In this document: positions 16,253 through 24,573 of the stretch, piece after piece
How positions within the stretch are numbered: the first letter of the stretch is position 1
Layout: every line of letters starts with the position of its first letter
DNA from: an uncultured delta proteobacterium
GTDB lineage: Bacteria > Desulfobacterota > Desulfovibrionia > Desulfovibrionales > Desulfovibrionaceae
Assembly (NCBI GenBank): GCA_903843965.1
Contig: CAIMRY010000031.1
Coordinates: 124,001-188,000 of the forward strand
DNA length: 64,000 bases
Reading direction: 5' to 3'
Translations under genes and position numbers: made by a program
The notes under the pieces: generated by a model
What the model was told of the DNA's origin: nothing
Databases searched by the model: none
Seen by the model: only the letters and a program-made list of their open reading frames with translations

Positions 16253-17245
16253 ATGTTTGCACCCAGGTCCCTAAGGATTCGCTTCGCGCCCGGGCTGCTC
16301 GCCCTGGCCTCCACCATGCTTGCGTCGGGCCTGATTGCAGTCCTGCTGTCCGCCAGCATGGCCCAGGCCGCAGACGTTCTGGTGGATGGCATCGTGGCCA
16401 TGGTCAACGACAAGATCATCACCCGCTACGATCTCGACGAACAGTTGCGCCCGGTTTATGAGCAGATACGCGGCCGCACCCTTTCCCCGGAGGAAAATCG
16501 CCAGGTGGAGCAGCTTCGCCGTCAGTCCCTGGACCGGATGATCGACGACATACTCATTGTGGATGATGCCGCTCGCTATAAGCTCAAAATCACCGATGCC
16601 GAGGTGGACGAGCAGGCCAATGAATTTCGGGAAAAACGCCAGCTCAGCGAAGCGGACTTCAACAAGCAGCTGGCATTGCAGCACATGACCCGTGCCGAGT
16701 TCAACCGCAACATGAGGCGCGACTTGATCAAGCACCGCCTCATCGGCGGCGTTGTTTCGACCAAGGTCGTGGTCACGGACACCGAGGTGGAGCAGGAGTA
16801 CAACGAGCGCAAGGCGGAGTTCTCCAAGGACAGCATGGTCCAGCTCGCCCTCATCCTCATGCCTGCGGGGATGTCGGCTGTGGACCTCAAGGCGGCCATC
16901 GAATCCGGGAAGATGACTTTCGCCCAGGCCGCCGAGAAGTACTCCCAGGGGCCTGGGGCCAGCCAGGGCGGCGACATCGGCTACATCGCCTGGAAGGACC
17001 TTGCGCCGGAGTGGAATAGCGCCCTGCGCGGGCTCAAGGCCGGGCAGATCGCCCAGCCGGTGCACATCAAGGAGTTCGAGGGTCTGCTGCAGGTCGTCAG
17101 CGTGAAAGAGGGCGAGGTGCTGCCGCTGGAAGCCGTTCGCGAACAGATCTACAACTCCTTGCACGAGGGGAAATTCGAAAAGGTTTTTAAGGAATATATG
17201 GACAAACTGCGGGGAAAAGCAGTGCTAGTTTACCGGAACATGTAG
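16253..17245 (+). CDS. surA: SurA-type periplasmic peptidyl-prolyl cis-trans isomerase
   Basis: A 330-residue exported protein with a cleavable signal (…LLSASMAQA then ADVLVDGIVAMVNDKIITRYDLDEQL). The SurA_N chaperone domain spans about 40-180. One parvulin domain lies at about 190-290, with YSQGPGASQGGDIGYIAWKDLAPEW matching the conserved rotamase core. E. coli SurA has two parvulin domains; this shorter form has one. It works on unfolded outer-membrane proteins in the periplasm. AGGAG sits just before the ATG. A GCCCGCC/GGCGGGC hairpin at 16200-16218 precedes it without a T-run. Confidence 0.88.
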   Translation: MFAPRSLRIRFAPGLLALASTMLASGLIAVLLSASMAQAADVLVDGIVAMVNDKIITRYDLDEQLRPVYEQIRGRTLSPEENRQVEQLRRQSLDRMIDDILIVDDAARYKLKITDAEVDEQANEFREKRQLSEADFNKQLALQHMTRAEFNRNMRRDLIKHRLIGGVVSTKVVVTDTEVEQEYNERKAEFSKDSMVQLALILMPAGMSAVDLKAAIESGKMTFAQAAEKYSQGPGASQGGDIGYIAWKDLAPEWNSALRGLKAGQIAQPVHIKEFEGLLQVVSVKEGEVLPLEAVREQIYNSLHEGKFEKVFKEYMDKLRGKAVLVYRNM

Positions 17246-17273
17246 CCCAGTTCGGCGTATGCGGGGCAATGCC

Positions 17274-18362
17274 ATGAATTTGATGGAAGTCGGAGCCCTC
17301 TTGAAGAGGGAGCGTGAGCGGTGCGGAATTTCCATCCGTGATGTGCTGGATGCGACCAAGATCAGCCGTCGCAACCTGACGGCCCTTGAGGAGGGCCAGG
17401 TAGGTTCCCTGCCGCACCCGGTATATCTCAAGGGATATGTGCGCAACATCGCCAAGCTGGTCGGGCTCGACGCCAACGAACTGGCGCAGTTGGTGGACCA
17501 GCAATACGACACGGAAGCGGCCAGGTACCTGCCCCAGGATTCTGCCGAGATCCCCGTTGATGAGCGCCCCCCCGCCGAAAGCATTCCCGAGGATACCGCG
17601 CCCCAGCCGGTGCAGCAGCCGTTCCACGTGGCGCAAAACTACCCGTCTGATCCCGAACGCCCCAGGCGCAATCTTTTCGCCCTTGAGCCGCTTTTTGCTT
17701 TAAAGCCGAAAATTTCTGGAACAATGCGTTCAGTCATCGTGCTCATCCTGCTGGTGGCCACGCTGGTCGTGCTGCTGGTGAAGTTTCAGCGCATGAACAG
17801 CGACGTGCCGCCGCCGCGTCCGGCCCTGGTAGCCAAGCCTGCGGCCAGCGCCCCCAACGCCCTGGTCCCGATCAACGCCACTGCCGCCTCGAACAACGCC
17901 ACCGGGGAAGAGGCCGCCCTGCCTGAACCACCCCGTGGCGACATGCCCCGTGGCGACATGCCCGCTCCGGCTGCCACTGCCCCGGCGCCCTCCGCCGTGA
18001 CGCCCACCGCCCCGGCGCCCTCGGTTATGCCCACAGCCCCGGTCGCGGCCAAGCCGGTCCTGCCCGCCACGGGCATCGAGGTCTCGCGCCCAGCGCTGGG
18101 AACCGAGCTGCACACGCCCGGCATGCAGCGCTTGACCATCACGGCCAAGCCGGACGAGGTCTGCTGGGTTGATGTGAACGACGGCAAGCAGTCCCGGAGC
18201 TTCACCCTGCGCAACGGCGAGTCGCAGAGCGTGGAGTTCTCCACCCGGATGCGCGTGCGTTTGGGCAACGCTGGCGGCGTGACCTTCCGCCTGAACGGCC
18301 AGGACGCCCACTACGAGGGCAAGCGCGGCAGCCTCGACACCGTGGAGTTCGGCGTGCGCTAG
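17274..18362 (+). CDS. RodZ-like helix-turn-helix membrane protein
   Basis: A 362-residue bitopic protein with the RodZ arrangement. A cytoplasmic HTH_25 domain (about 1-75; VGALLKRERERCGISIRDVLDATKISRRNLTALEEG) is followed by a linker, a single membrane segment (SVIVLILLVATLVVLLVKF), a Pro/Ala-rich periplasmic stretch and a C-terminal DUF4115 beta domain (about 270-362, ITAKPDEVCWVDVNDGKQSRSFTLRNGES). RodZ links MreB to the cell-wall elongation machinery. ATG 17274 follows GCGGGG; ATG 17259 lacks a ribosome-binding site. It sits between surA and recO. Confidence 0.85.
   Translation: MNLMEVGALLKRERERCGISIRDVLDATKISRRNLTALEEGQVGSLPHPVYLKGYVRNIAKLVGLDANELAQLVDQQYDTEAARYLPQDSAEIPVDERPPAESIPEDTAPQPVQQPFHVAQNYPSDPERPRRNLFALEPLFALKPKISGTMRSVIVLILLVATLVVLLVKFQRMNSDVPPPRPALVAKPAASAPNALVPINATAASNNATGEEAALPEPPRGDMPRGDMPAPAATAPAPSAVTPTAPAPSVMPTAPVAAKPVLPATGIEVSRPALGTELHTPGMQRLTITAKPDEVCWVDVNDGKQSRSFTLRNGESQSVEFSTRMRVRLGNAGGVTFRLNGQDAHYEGKRGSLDTVEFGVR
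17931..17960 (+). repeat. In-frame 15-bp duplication in the RodZ-like gene
   Basis: CCCCGTGGCGACATG occurs twice in tandem (17931-17945, 17946-17960) and encodes PRGDMPRGDM in the periplasmic low-complexity linker. It is probably a neutral length change. Confidence 0.7.
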
Positions 18363-18384
18363 CCCGCCGCCAGGGGATGGGGAC

Positions 18385-19176
18385 GTGGAGTTCACCGAAA
18401 AGGCCCTGGTGCTCAAGATGGGCCGCTTTCGGGAGACGGACATCTGGCTCAGATTGTTCTGCGCTGGCCGTGGCTTGGTCACGGCCTTCGCCTTTGGCGG
18501 CAGCAGGAGCACCAAGCGCTTTTGCGGCTGCCTGGACCAGCTGGTGCTGGCGACCTTCCGGGTGGGCAGCAACCGGCGCGGCACTTACAAGGTTCTGGAG
18601 GAAGGCACGCTGCTGCACGCCTTTCCCGGCCTGCGCTCCGATCCGCGCAAGCTGGGCATGGTGGCGCATTGCCTGAAGTTCGTGGAGGCCGTGCAGGTCG
18701 ACACCCAGGGCGCGCGCCCGGTGTTCGACCTGCTGCTGGAGACCCTGGGCACCCTGGAGCAAAGCGAGGTCGGCGCGGAGCTTTTGCCGCTCTTGTTCAA
18801 GGCCAAGTTGACCTTTGAACAGGGCCTGAAGCCTGATTTGACCCTGTGTGTGCGCTGCGGCCGCCCGGCCTGGGACCACGAGGCTCTGGACCACGCTCCG
18901 GCGGCGGCTTCGTCCTGTACGGGCCTGGGCTTTTCGGTGGAGCGCGGCGGCCTGGTCTGCGTGGCCTGCGGCGGCCAGCACATGGACCCTGGGGCCGAGC
19001 CGCTCTCGATCGGGGCAGCGCGCACCCTGGAGTGGATCGGCGCCAGCCGCCCGGCGGACTGGCCCAGGCTGGCCCTGGCGCCGGAGATGCGCCGCCAGCT
19101 GGGGCGCGTGGTGGACCGCTTCGTGGCCTATCACCTGGGCCTGCGCTGGGAACATGGAATGTATCGGAAAATCTAG
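18385..19176 (+). CDS. recO: DNA repair protein RecO
   Basis: A 263-residue RecO, which helps RecF/RecR load RecA on SSB-coated gaps. The N-terminal OB fold begins [40 protein letters not shown]. The C-terminal helical domain carries a four-cysteine zinc site, CVRCG about residue 154 and CVACG about residue 192. The start is GTG at 18385 behind GGGGA. It lies 22 nt after the RodZ-like gene and 17 nt before glyQ, so the three are probably co-transcribed. Confidence 0.93.
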   Translation: MEFTEKALVLKMGRFRETDIWLRLFCAGRGLVTAFAFGGSRSTKRFCGCLDQLVLATFRVGSNRRGTYKVLEEGTLLHAFPGLRSDPRKLGMVAHCLKFVEAVQVDTQGARPVFDLLLETLGTLEQSEVGAELLPLLFKAKLTFEQGLKPDLTLCVRCGRPAWDHEALDHAPAAASSCTGLGFSVERGGLVCVACGGQHMDPGAEPLSIGAARTLEWIGASRPADWPRLALAPEMRRQLGRVVDRFVAYHLGLRWEHGMYRKI

Positions 19177-19193
19177 TCGTTCTGGAGACATGC

Positions 19194-20066
19194 ATGCACT
19201 TTCAAGACGTGATCCAAACCTTGCAGCGCTTCTGGACGGACCGGGGCTGCGTGCTGGTCCAGCCCTTTGACATCGAGTGCGGGGCCGGAACCTTCAACCC
19301 GTCCACCTTTTTCCGTGTCATCGGGCCGGAGCCCTGGAGCGTGTGCTATGTGGAGCCCTCGCGCAGGCCGACCGACGGCCGCTACGGCGAGAACCCCAAT
19401 CGCCTGCAGCACTACTACCAGTTCCAGGTCATTTTGAAGCCCTCGCCGGACAACGTGCAGGAACTCTACCTGGAGAGCCTGCGCGCCCTGGGCGTGGACC
19501 CGGCGGCCCATGACATCCGTTTCGTGGAGGATGACTGGGAGTCGCCCACGCTGGGCGCCTGGGGCCTGGGGTGGGAGGTCTGGCTCAACGGCATGGAGGT
19601 GACGCAGTTCACCTATTTCCAGCAGGTGGGCGGCATCGACCTGTTCCCCACCAGCGTGGAGATCACCTACGGCCTGGAGCGCATCTCCATGTACTTGCAG
19701 GAGAAAGAATCCGTCTACGAGCTCATGTGGAACGACCATGTGACCTACGGCCAGGTGTACCACCAGAACGAGGTGGAGCAGTCGAAGTACAACTTCGAGC
19801 TGTCCGACGCCTCCATGCTGCTCGACATGTTCAACAAGTTCGAGGCCGAGTGCAAGCGCCTGGTTGAAACCGGGGTGCCCTGGCCCGCCTACGACTACTG
19901 CCTCAAGTGCTCGCACACCTTCAACCTGCTGGACGCGCGCGGGGCCATCTCCATCACCGAGCGCACGGGCTACATCGGCCGCGTGCGCGTTTTGGCCTCG
20001 GCCATCGCCGCCCTGTATGCCGCCCAGCGCGAGGCCATGGGCTACCCCATGCTCGCCGCAAAATAG
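19194..20066 (+). CDS. glyQ: Glycyl-tRNA synthetase alpha subunit
   Basis: The 290-residue catalytic subunit of the alpha2beta2 bacterial glycyl-tRNA synthetase. The sequence from [26 protein letters not shown] through EVGAGTFNP-like ([13 protein letters not shown]) and [26 protein letters not shown] is diagnostic. The start at 19194 follows GGAGA; the frame is open far upstream through recO, but MHFQ is the family N-terminus. glyS follows after 28 nt. Confidence 0.97.
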   Translation: MHFQDVIQTLQRFWTDRGCVLVQPFDIECGAGTFNPSTFFRVIGPEPWSVCYVEPSRRPTDGRYGENPNRLQHYYQFQVILKPSPDNVQELYLESLRALGVDPAAHDIRFVEDDWESPTLGAWGLGWEVWLNGMEVTQFTYFQQVGGIDLFPTSVEITYGLERISMYLQEKESVYELMWNDHVTYGQVYHQNEVEQSKYNFELSDASMLLDMFNKFEAECKRLVETGVPWPAYDYCLKCSHTFNLLDARGAISITERTGYIGRVRVLASAIAALYAAQREAMGYPMLAAK

Positions 20067-20094
20067 CCTGTCAAGCCAGCCGGAGCGCCACGAT

Positions 20095-22191
20095 ATGTCT
20101 GAATTCATACTCGAAATCGGCACAGAAGAAATGCCCGCGCGCTTTGTGCCGCGCCTGGGCGAAGAACTCGTCGAGCTGTTTGAACGCCTGCTCACTGAGG
20201 CGCGCATCGACCACGTCGGGGTCCGGGCCTTTGCCACGCCGCGCAGGCTGGTGGCCCACGTCTCCGGCCTGGCCCCGGCCCAGCGCCTGGAGGAGGAGAT
20301 CGCGAGCGGCCCGCCGGTGCGCATCGCCTATGCCGAGGGCAAGCTGACCAAGGCTGGCGAGGGCTTCGCCAAGACCCAGGGCGTGGCCGAGGCCGACCTG
20401 TTCGTGCAGCAAACGCCCAAGGGCGACTACCTGGCCGCGCGCAAAAAGGTCGGCGGCGGGCGCACCCAGGACATCCTGCCCGGCCTGTGCCTCACCGCGC
20501 TCAAGGGCCTGAATTTTCCCAAGCGCATGAAGTGGGGCAGCCTGGAGTTCCTCTTTGGCCGCCCCTTGCGCTGGGTGCTGGCGCTTCTTGATTCCGACGT
20601 GGTGCCCCTGGAGATCGCGGGGCTGACCTCGGGCCGACTGACCCACGGCCACCGGGTGCTCGGCCCCGGGCCCTTCGCCGTGGACACTGCGGCGGATTAT
20701 TTCGACACCATCCGCGACAAGTGCAACGTCGTGCTCGACGCGCGCGAACGCCTGGAGCTGGTGCGCGCCGAGGGCGACCGCCTGGCCGCAGGCCTTGGCG
20801 GCAGCGTGGTCTGGGACGAGGGCCTGCTGCTCGAAGTCGCCAACCTCGTGGAGTTCCCCCGGCCCATCCTGGGCGAGTTCGCCCGGCTGTATCTGGATCT
20901 GCCCTCGCAGGTGCTGCTCACGAGCATGCAGAGCCACCAGAAGAGCTTCGGCATTACAGGCGCGGACGGCAACCTGCTGCCGTACTTTCTGACCACGCTG
21001 AACATCGAGCCGCTGGACATGGCCCTGGTCAAAAAGGGCTGGGAGCGAGTGCTCAAGGCTCGCCTGGAGGACGCCCGCTTCTTCTGGGAGGCCGACCTGG
21101 CCACGGACCTGGACGAGTGGCTGGCCAAGCTCGACAGCGTGGTCTTTCTGGGCCCGCTGGGCAGCTTGGGCGCAAAGTCCCGCCGCCTGGAGAAGCTTTG
21201 CGCCCGGCTGGCCCAGGCCGTGGGCTCGCCCCTGGCCCCGGTGGAGGCCATGGCCCGCGCCGGACGGCTGGCCAAGGCCGACCTCATGAGCGAGCTGGTC
21301 TACGAGTTCGACAGCCTGCAGGGCGTCATCGGCGGCATCTACGCCCGCAAGAAGGGCGAGAGCGAGCTGACCGCCCAGGCCATCGCCGAGCAGTATCTGC
21401 CCGCCGGGCCGGACTCGCCCGTGCCCGCCACCCTCACCGGCGCGCTTCTGGCCATCGCCGACAAGGCCGACACCATGGCCGGGTGCTTCGGTCTGGCCAT
21501 GATCCCCACCGGCACCGCCGACCCCTACGCCCTGCGCCGCGCGGCGCTCGGCATCAGCCGCATCATCATGGAGCACGGGCTGCGCCTGCGGCTCGACGAG
21601 GTGCTGGGCTGGGCCCAGGAAGGGTATGACAACGTGAAGTGGAAGCTTGCGCCCGCAGAGGCCCAGGCCAAGATGCTGGACTTCTTCGGCCAGCGCCTGC
21701 GCGCGCTCTTCGCCAGCGGCGAGGGCACGGACAGCCGCGTGGCCGACGCCGCCCTGGGCGCGGGCTTCGTCGACATCCGCACGCTCAAGATGCGCTTTGA
21801 CGCGCTGACCACCTTCAGCCGCCAGCCGGACTTCGAGCAGGCCGTGCTGACCTTCAAGCGCGCTGCGAACATCATCCGCAAGCAGGGCGCGGAGGCGGGC
21901 GCGGCGCTGTCCGCAGATGTCGACGTGGCGCGGCTGGAGATGGACCAGGAGCGTGTGCTGGCCGAGAGCCTGCGCGCCAGCGCCGGGCGCTTCGAGGAGC
22001 TTTGGGCTGCGGACGACTTCGCCGGGCTGTTCGCCATGCTGGGCGAGCTCAGGCCCGCAGTCGACGCCTTTTTCGACAAGGTCATGGTCATGGCCGAGGA
22101 CGCGGGTTTGCGCCAGAATCGCCTGAACATCCTCTATACCCTGGTGCAGCGGCTGGGGCGGCTGGCGGACTTCAGCGCGTTGCAGGTGTAG
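20095..22191 (+). CDS. glyS: Glycyl-tRNA synthetase beta subunit
   Basis: A 698-residue beta subunit, the usual length. The start MSEFILEIGTEEMPARFVPRLGEEL and the block NFPKRMKWGSLEFLFGRPLRWVLALL are family hallmarks. The C-terminal part (about 590-690) is the DALR-like anticodon region, with VMVMAEDAGLRQNRLNILYTL near the end. It binds tRNA and is required with GlyQ for aminoacylation. CGGAG precedes the ATG. Confidence 0.97.
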   Translation: MSEFILEIGTEEMPARFVPRLGEELVELFERLLTEARIDHVGVRAFATPRRLVAHVSGLAPAQRLEEEIASGPPVRIAYAEGKLTKAGEGFAKTQGVAEADLFVQQTPKGDYLAARKKVGGGRTQDILPGLCLTALKGLNFPKRMKWGSLEFLFGRPLRWVLALLDSDVVPLEIAGLTSGRLTHGHRVLGPGPFAVDTAADYFDTIRDKCNVVLDARERLELVRAEGDRLAAGLGGSVVWDEGLLLEVANLVEFPRPILGEFARLYLDLPSQVLLTSMQSHQKSFGITGADGNLLPYFLTTLNIEPLDMALVKKGWERVLKARLEDARFFWEADLATDLDEWLAKLDSVVFLGPLGSLGAKSRRLEKLCARLAQAVGSPLAPVEAMARAGRLAKADLMSELVYEFDSLQGVIGGIYARKKGESELTAQAIAEQYLPAGPDSPVPATLTGALLAIADKADTMAGCFGLAMIPTGTADPYALRRAALGISRIIMEHGLRLRLDEVLGWAQEGYDNVKWKLAPAEAQAKMLDFFGQRLRALFASGEGTDSRVADAALGAGFVDIRTLKMRFDALTTFSRQPDFEQAVLTFKRAANIIRKQGAEAGAALSADVDVARLEMDQERVLAESLRASAGRFEELWAADDFAGLFAMLGELRPAVDAFFDKVMVMAEDAGLRQNRLNILYTLVQRLGRLADFSALQV

Positions 22192-22209
22192 TGCTACCGG
22201 AAAATCTGC

Positions 22210-22238
22210 TTGACAAGCGCGCGGCGCTGTGATTAAGG
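22210..22238 (+). promoter_or_regulatory. Candidate sigma70 promoter of rpsT
   Basis: TTGACA (22210-22215), a 17-nt spacer and TTAAGG (22233-22238) lie just after glyS and 57 nt before the rpsT start. The -35 is perfect and the -10 is weak. Confidence 0.45.
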
Positions 22239-22295
22239 ACCCTCTCTCGACTCAGTGTCGGGACTGAACAACACAAAGAATCAGGAGAAAGAGCG

Positions 22296-22571
22296 TTGGC
22301 CAATCATCCGTCCGCCTCGAAGAGACACCGTCAGAGCTTGAAGCGCCAGGCGCGCAACAAGGCCGTCAAGACCCGCATCAAGAACGTGGTGAAGGCTGTG
22401 CGTCAGGCCCTGGCCGAGAAGAACGCCGAGACCGCCGCCACTGCGCTGAAAAACGCCAGCTCCGTGCTCGACCGCGCCGCTTCCAAGAAGGTCATCCACT
22501 GGAAGAAGGCCGGACGCTGCATCGCGCGTTTGCAGACCGCCATCAACAAGATGGCGCCTGCCGAAGCCTAG
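22296..22571 (+). CDS. rpsT: 30S ribosomal protein S20
   Basis: A 91-residue, very basic S20 ([34 protein letters not shown]...) that binds 16S rRNA early in 30S assembly. Translation starts at TTG 22296 behind AGGAGAAAG. A TTG start is known for rpsT in other bacteria, where it links to autoregulation. The gene has its own promoter and a strong terminator. Confidence 0.97.
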   Translation: MANHPSASKRHRQSLKRQARNKAVKTRIKNVVKAVRQALAEKNAETAATALKNASSVLDRAASKKVIHWKKAGRCIARLQTAINKMAPAEA

Positions 22572-22592
22572 ACAGATTCCTCATCTGACAAT

Positions 22593-22626
22593 AAAGCCCG
22601 CTGCGGAGTACCGTGGCGGGCTTTTT
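22593..22626 (+). terminator. Rho-independent terminator of rpsT
   Basis: AAAGCCCGC (22593-22601) pairs with GCGGGCTTT (22616-22624) and is followed by further T residues. It lies 22 nt after the rpsT stop. Confidence 0.92.
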
Positions 22627-22645
22627 GCGGTGGGGAGCGGGGGGA

Positions 22646-22972
22646 TTATACGCTTGGGCGTGTGGGGTCCGGTTCTGTGGTCAGGCGCAGGCCAACGGCC
22701 TTAAGCACGGCGGCAAGGGTCTTGACCGTGGGGTTGCCGCGCGGGGACAGGGAGCGGTACAGGCTCTCACGGTTGACGCCGGCGCGTTCGGCCACGCGCT
22801 GCATGCCGTGGGCCTCGGCCACGCGGCGCAGGGCGGTAAGCAGCACGGACGGCTCGTCGAGGCTTTCCTCCAGGGCGGCCCGGAGATATTCCGCAGCAAA
22901 GGCCGGGTCGGTGCGCAATTCGGCCATGAGGGCCGCGTCATGGGACAGGGCTGGCGGGGTTGGCCGGGTCAT
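22646..22972 (-). CDS. Antitoxin, HigA-type addiction module antidote
   Basis: A 108-residue DNA-binding antitoxin. The helix-turn-helix region GMQRVAERAGVNRESLYRSLSPRGNPTVKTLAAVLKAVGLRL is typical of the HI1420-type antidotes encoded downstream of RelE-like toxins. It overlaps the toxin gene by 4 nt. It would neutralise the toxin and repress the operon. Confidence 0.9.
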   Translation of the reverse strand: MTRPTPPALSHDAALMAELRTDPAFAAEYLRAALEESLDEPSVLLTALRRVAEAHGMQRVAERAGVNRESLYRSLSPRGNPTVKTLAAVLKAVGLRLTTEPDPTRPSV

Positions 22973-23292
22973 TCAAGCCTCCTCTTGTAGTCGATCAGAC
23001 ACTCCACAGCCCTGGCGATATCCTCTTGCTGTGAACACTTGTCGCCGCCGCCAAGAAGCAGGAGCACCACCTTGCCCACTCGGGCGAAGTACACGCGATA
23101 GCCTGGGCCATAGTCCACGCGAAGTTCCGCAACGCCGCCAGTAAGCGGCTTGCAGTCGCCAAGGCTTCCTACAGCCAGACGGTCGATCCGGGCTGCTATC
23201 CTTGCCTTGGCCTTCAGGTCGCGCAGCCCGCCCAGCCATTGGCCGAAAACGTCGCGGCCTTCTGAGGTCTGGTAACGGTAAATTGTGTACAT
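22969..23292 (-). CDS. RelE/HigB-type toxin, addiction module killer protein
   Basis: A 107-residue toxin of the phage-derived Gp49-like/HigB family, expected to cleave mRNA on the ribosome. Diagnostic stretches are FGQWLGGLRDLKAKARIAARIDRL, GVAELRVDYGPGYRVYFA and LLLLGGGDKCSQQEDIARAVE. The start MYTIYRYQTSE gives the normal family length; a longer frame runs upstream without support. Toxin-before-antitoxin order is the rule for this family. Confidence 0.9.
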   Translation of the reverse strand: MYTIYRYQTSEGRDVFGQWLGGLRDLKAKARIAARIDRLAVGSLGDCKPLTGGVAELRVDYGPGYRVYFARVGKVVLLLLGGGDKCSQQEDIARAVECLIDYKRRLE

Positions 23293-23296
23293 GGAT

Positions 23297-23325
23297 ATTG
23301 TGGCTTTCAAGCTATAGATTGTCAA
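23297..23325 (-). promoter_or_regulatory. Candidate promoter of the toxin-antitoxin pair
   Basis: On the minus strand TTGACA (23325-23320), 17 nt and CACAAT (23302-23297) are followed only 4 nt later by the toxin ATG. Transcription would begin at or next to the start codon, giving a nearly leaderless mRNA. Confidence 0.4.
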
Positions 23326-23395
23326 GGCCGCAGCAGGGACGATATGAATAATCTCGGGGGCCAAGGCGAGTCATGCTACCTGTGGCTTCGGCCAC

Positions 23396-24523
23396 CTAGT
23401 TCCCCATCCCCAACCCCACCGCCACCGGCGCCCAGCCGTCCTTCATGGTCGGCTTCTTCGCGGCGCTTTCGATCTTCATCTCCGGGATGAGCGGCTGGCC
23501 CAACGCCATCTTCCTGTGGATCTCCGCAATGGCCGCCTCTTGCGCCACATAGCGTGCGGCCAGCTGCGGGTGCGTGGTGTTGCGGTTGATCTCGCGCGGG
23601 CTGTCGAGCGCCAGCTTGCGCAGGAATTCCGGGGCCAGTTCATAGTCCAGCCCGGCGCGCGCGGCCAGATACAGCCCCACGTAGTCGGCCTCGTACTCGA
23701 AGTCCACGCTGCTGTTCAGATAGGAGAAGTTGGCGTAGATGGTGCCCACGTTGGTGCCGGTGGCCCCGTTCAGGATCTTCATGATGTAGAAGTCCTTCCA
23801 GATCTCAAGCTTGCCTTTTTCGATGTGGCCCATGATGTTGTGCGCCAGTTCGTGGGCCACCACCACGCCCAGTTCGTGGTCGCTCTGGAAGGCGCTCATC
23901 AAGGCCGTGTTGATGATGATGGAGGTGCCGGTGGCATAGGCGTTGACCACGTCGGTGGCGACCAGCCGCACGGGATAATCGCAGGCCATGACCGGCTGGA
24001 CAATGGCCGTGATTTTCTGGGCCTTGCGCAGCAGGCTGAACTTGATGGGCTTGCCCGCCTCCACCAGCGGGGCGACGTGCACCTTGAAGAAGGCGGTGGC
24101 GGCCATGCCGCGCGGGGTTTCGATGTCGTTTACGGCCAGGATGACATCATTCTCGCGGATGCCCGCGATGTGCGCCGGGCCTTCCCGGCCCACCTGGGTC
24201 ACGCGGATGCGCTCGTCGAGCTCGTACACGGACTCCATGGCGTCGCGCCTGCGGCCCCGGTAGTCCTCCAGGTTGTGCACGCCCATGAAGATGACGTAGC
24301 GGGTCCTGCTCTCGCACAGGTCGGCGTTGCCGATGAGCAGCGGCGCGGTGAGGTCGCCCAGCCGCTTGATCATTTGCTGGTCGCGTCCGACCACCATCTC
24401 GTACATGCGGTTGGCCTCGGCTGCGATTTCGCCCTCGTCGATGTCCGGGCGTTTGGTCACCGCGCCGCAACCGAAGAGCACCACAAGGGTCGAAATGACG
24501 AGAAGAACGCGCACCTTGACCAT
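23396..24523 (-). CDS. M48 family metalloprotease lipoprotein with PDZ domain
   Basis: A 375-residue lipoprotein (VVLFGC lipobox). A PDZ-like region (about 105-165; VTQVGREGPAHIAGIRENDVILAVND) precedes the M48 peptidase domain with zinc motif HELAHN near residue 224 and a downstream EYEADYVGLYLAARAG glutamate motif. It probably degrades misfolded envelope proteins in the periplasm. CGGAGG precedes the ATG. It follows nadB by 50 nt and may be the last gene of the nad operon, though no functional link is obvious. Confidence 0.87.
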   Translation of the reverse strand: MVKVRVLLVISTLVVLFGCGAVTKRPDIDEGEIAAEANRMYEMVVGRDQQMIKRLGDLTAPLLIGNADLCESRTRYVIFMGVHNLEDYRGRRRDAMESVYELDERIRVTQVGREGPAHIAGIRENDVILAVNDIETPRGMAATAFFKVHVAPLVEAGKPIKFSLLRKAQKITAIVQPVMACDYPVRLVATDVVNAYATGTSIIINTALMSAFQSDHELGVVVAHELAHNIMGHIEKGKLEIWKDFYIMKILNGATGTNVGTIYANFSYLNSSVDFEYEADYVGLYLAARAGLDYELAPEFLRKLALDSPREINRNTTHPQLAARYVAQEAAIAEIHRKMALGQPLIPEMKIESAAKKPTMKDGWAPVAVGLGMGN

Positions 24524-24573
24524 GACGGACCTCCGTTACGGAAATACGTCTGTCAATATACGCATCGCCCCGG

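Noticed and set aside
23365-23395. Terminator after the M48 lipoprotein gene
   Set aside because: A GTGGC/GCCAC mini-hairpin is present, but it is short and lacks a T-tract.
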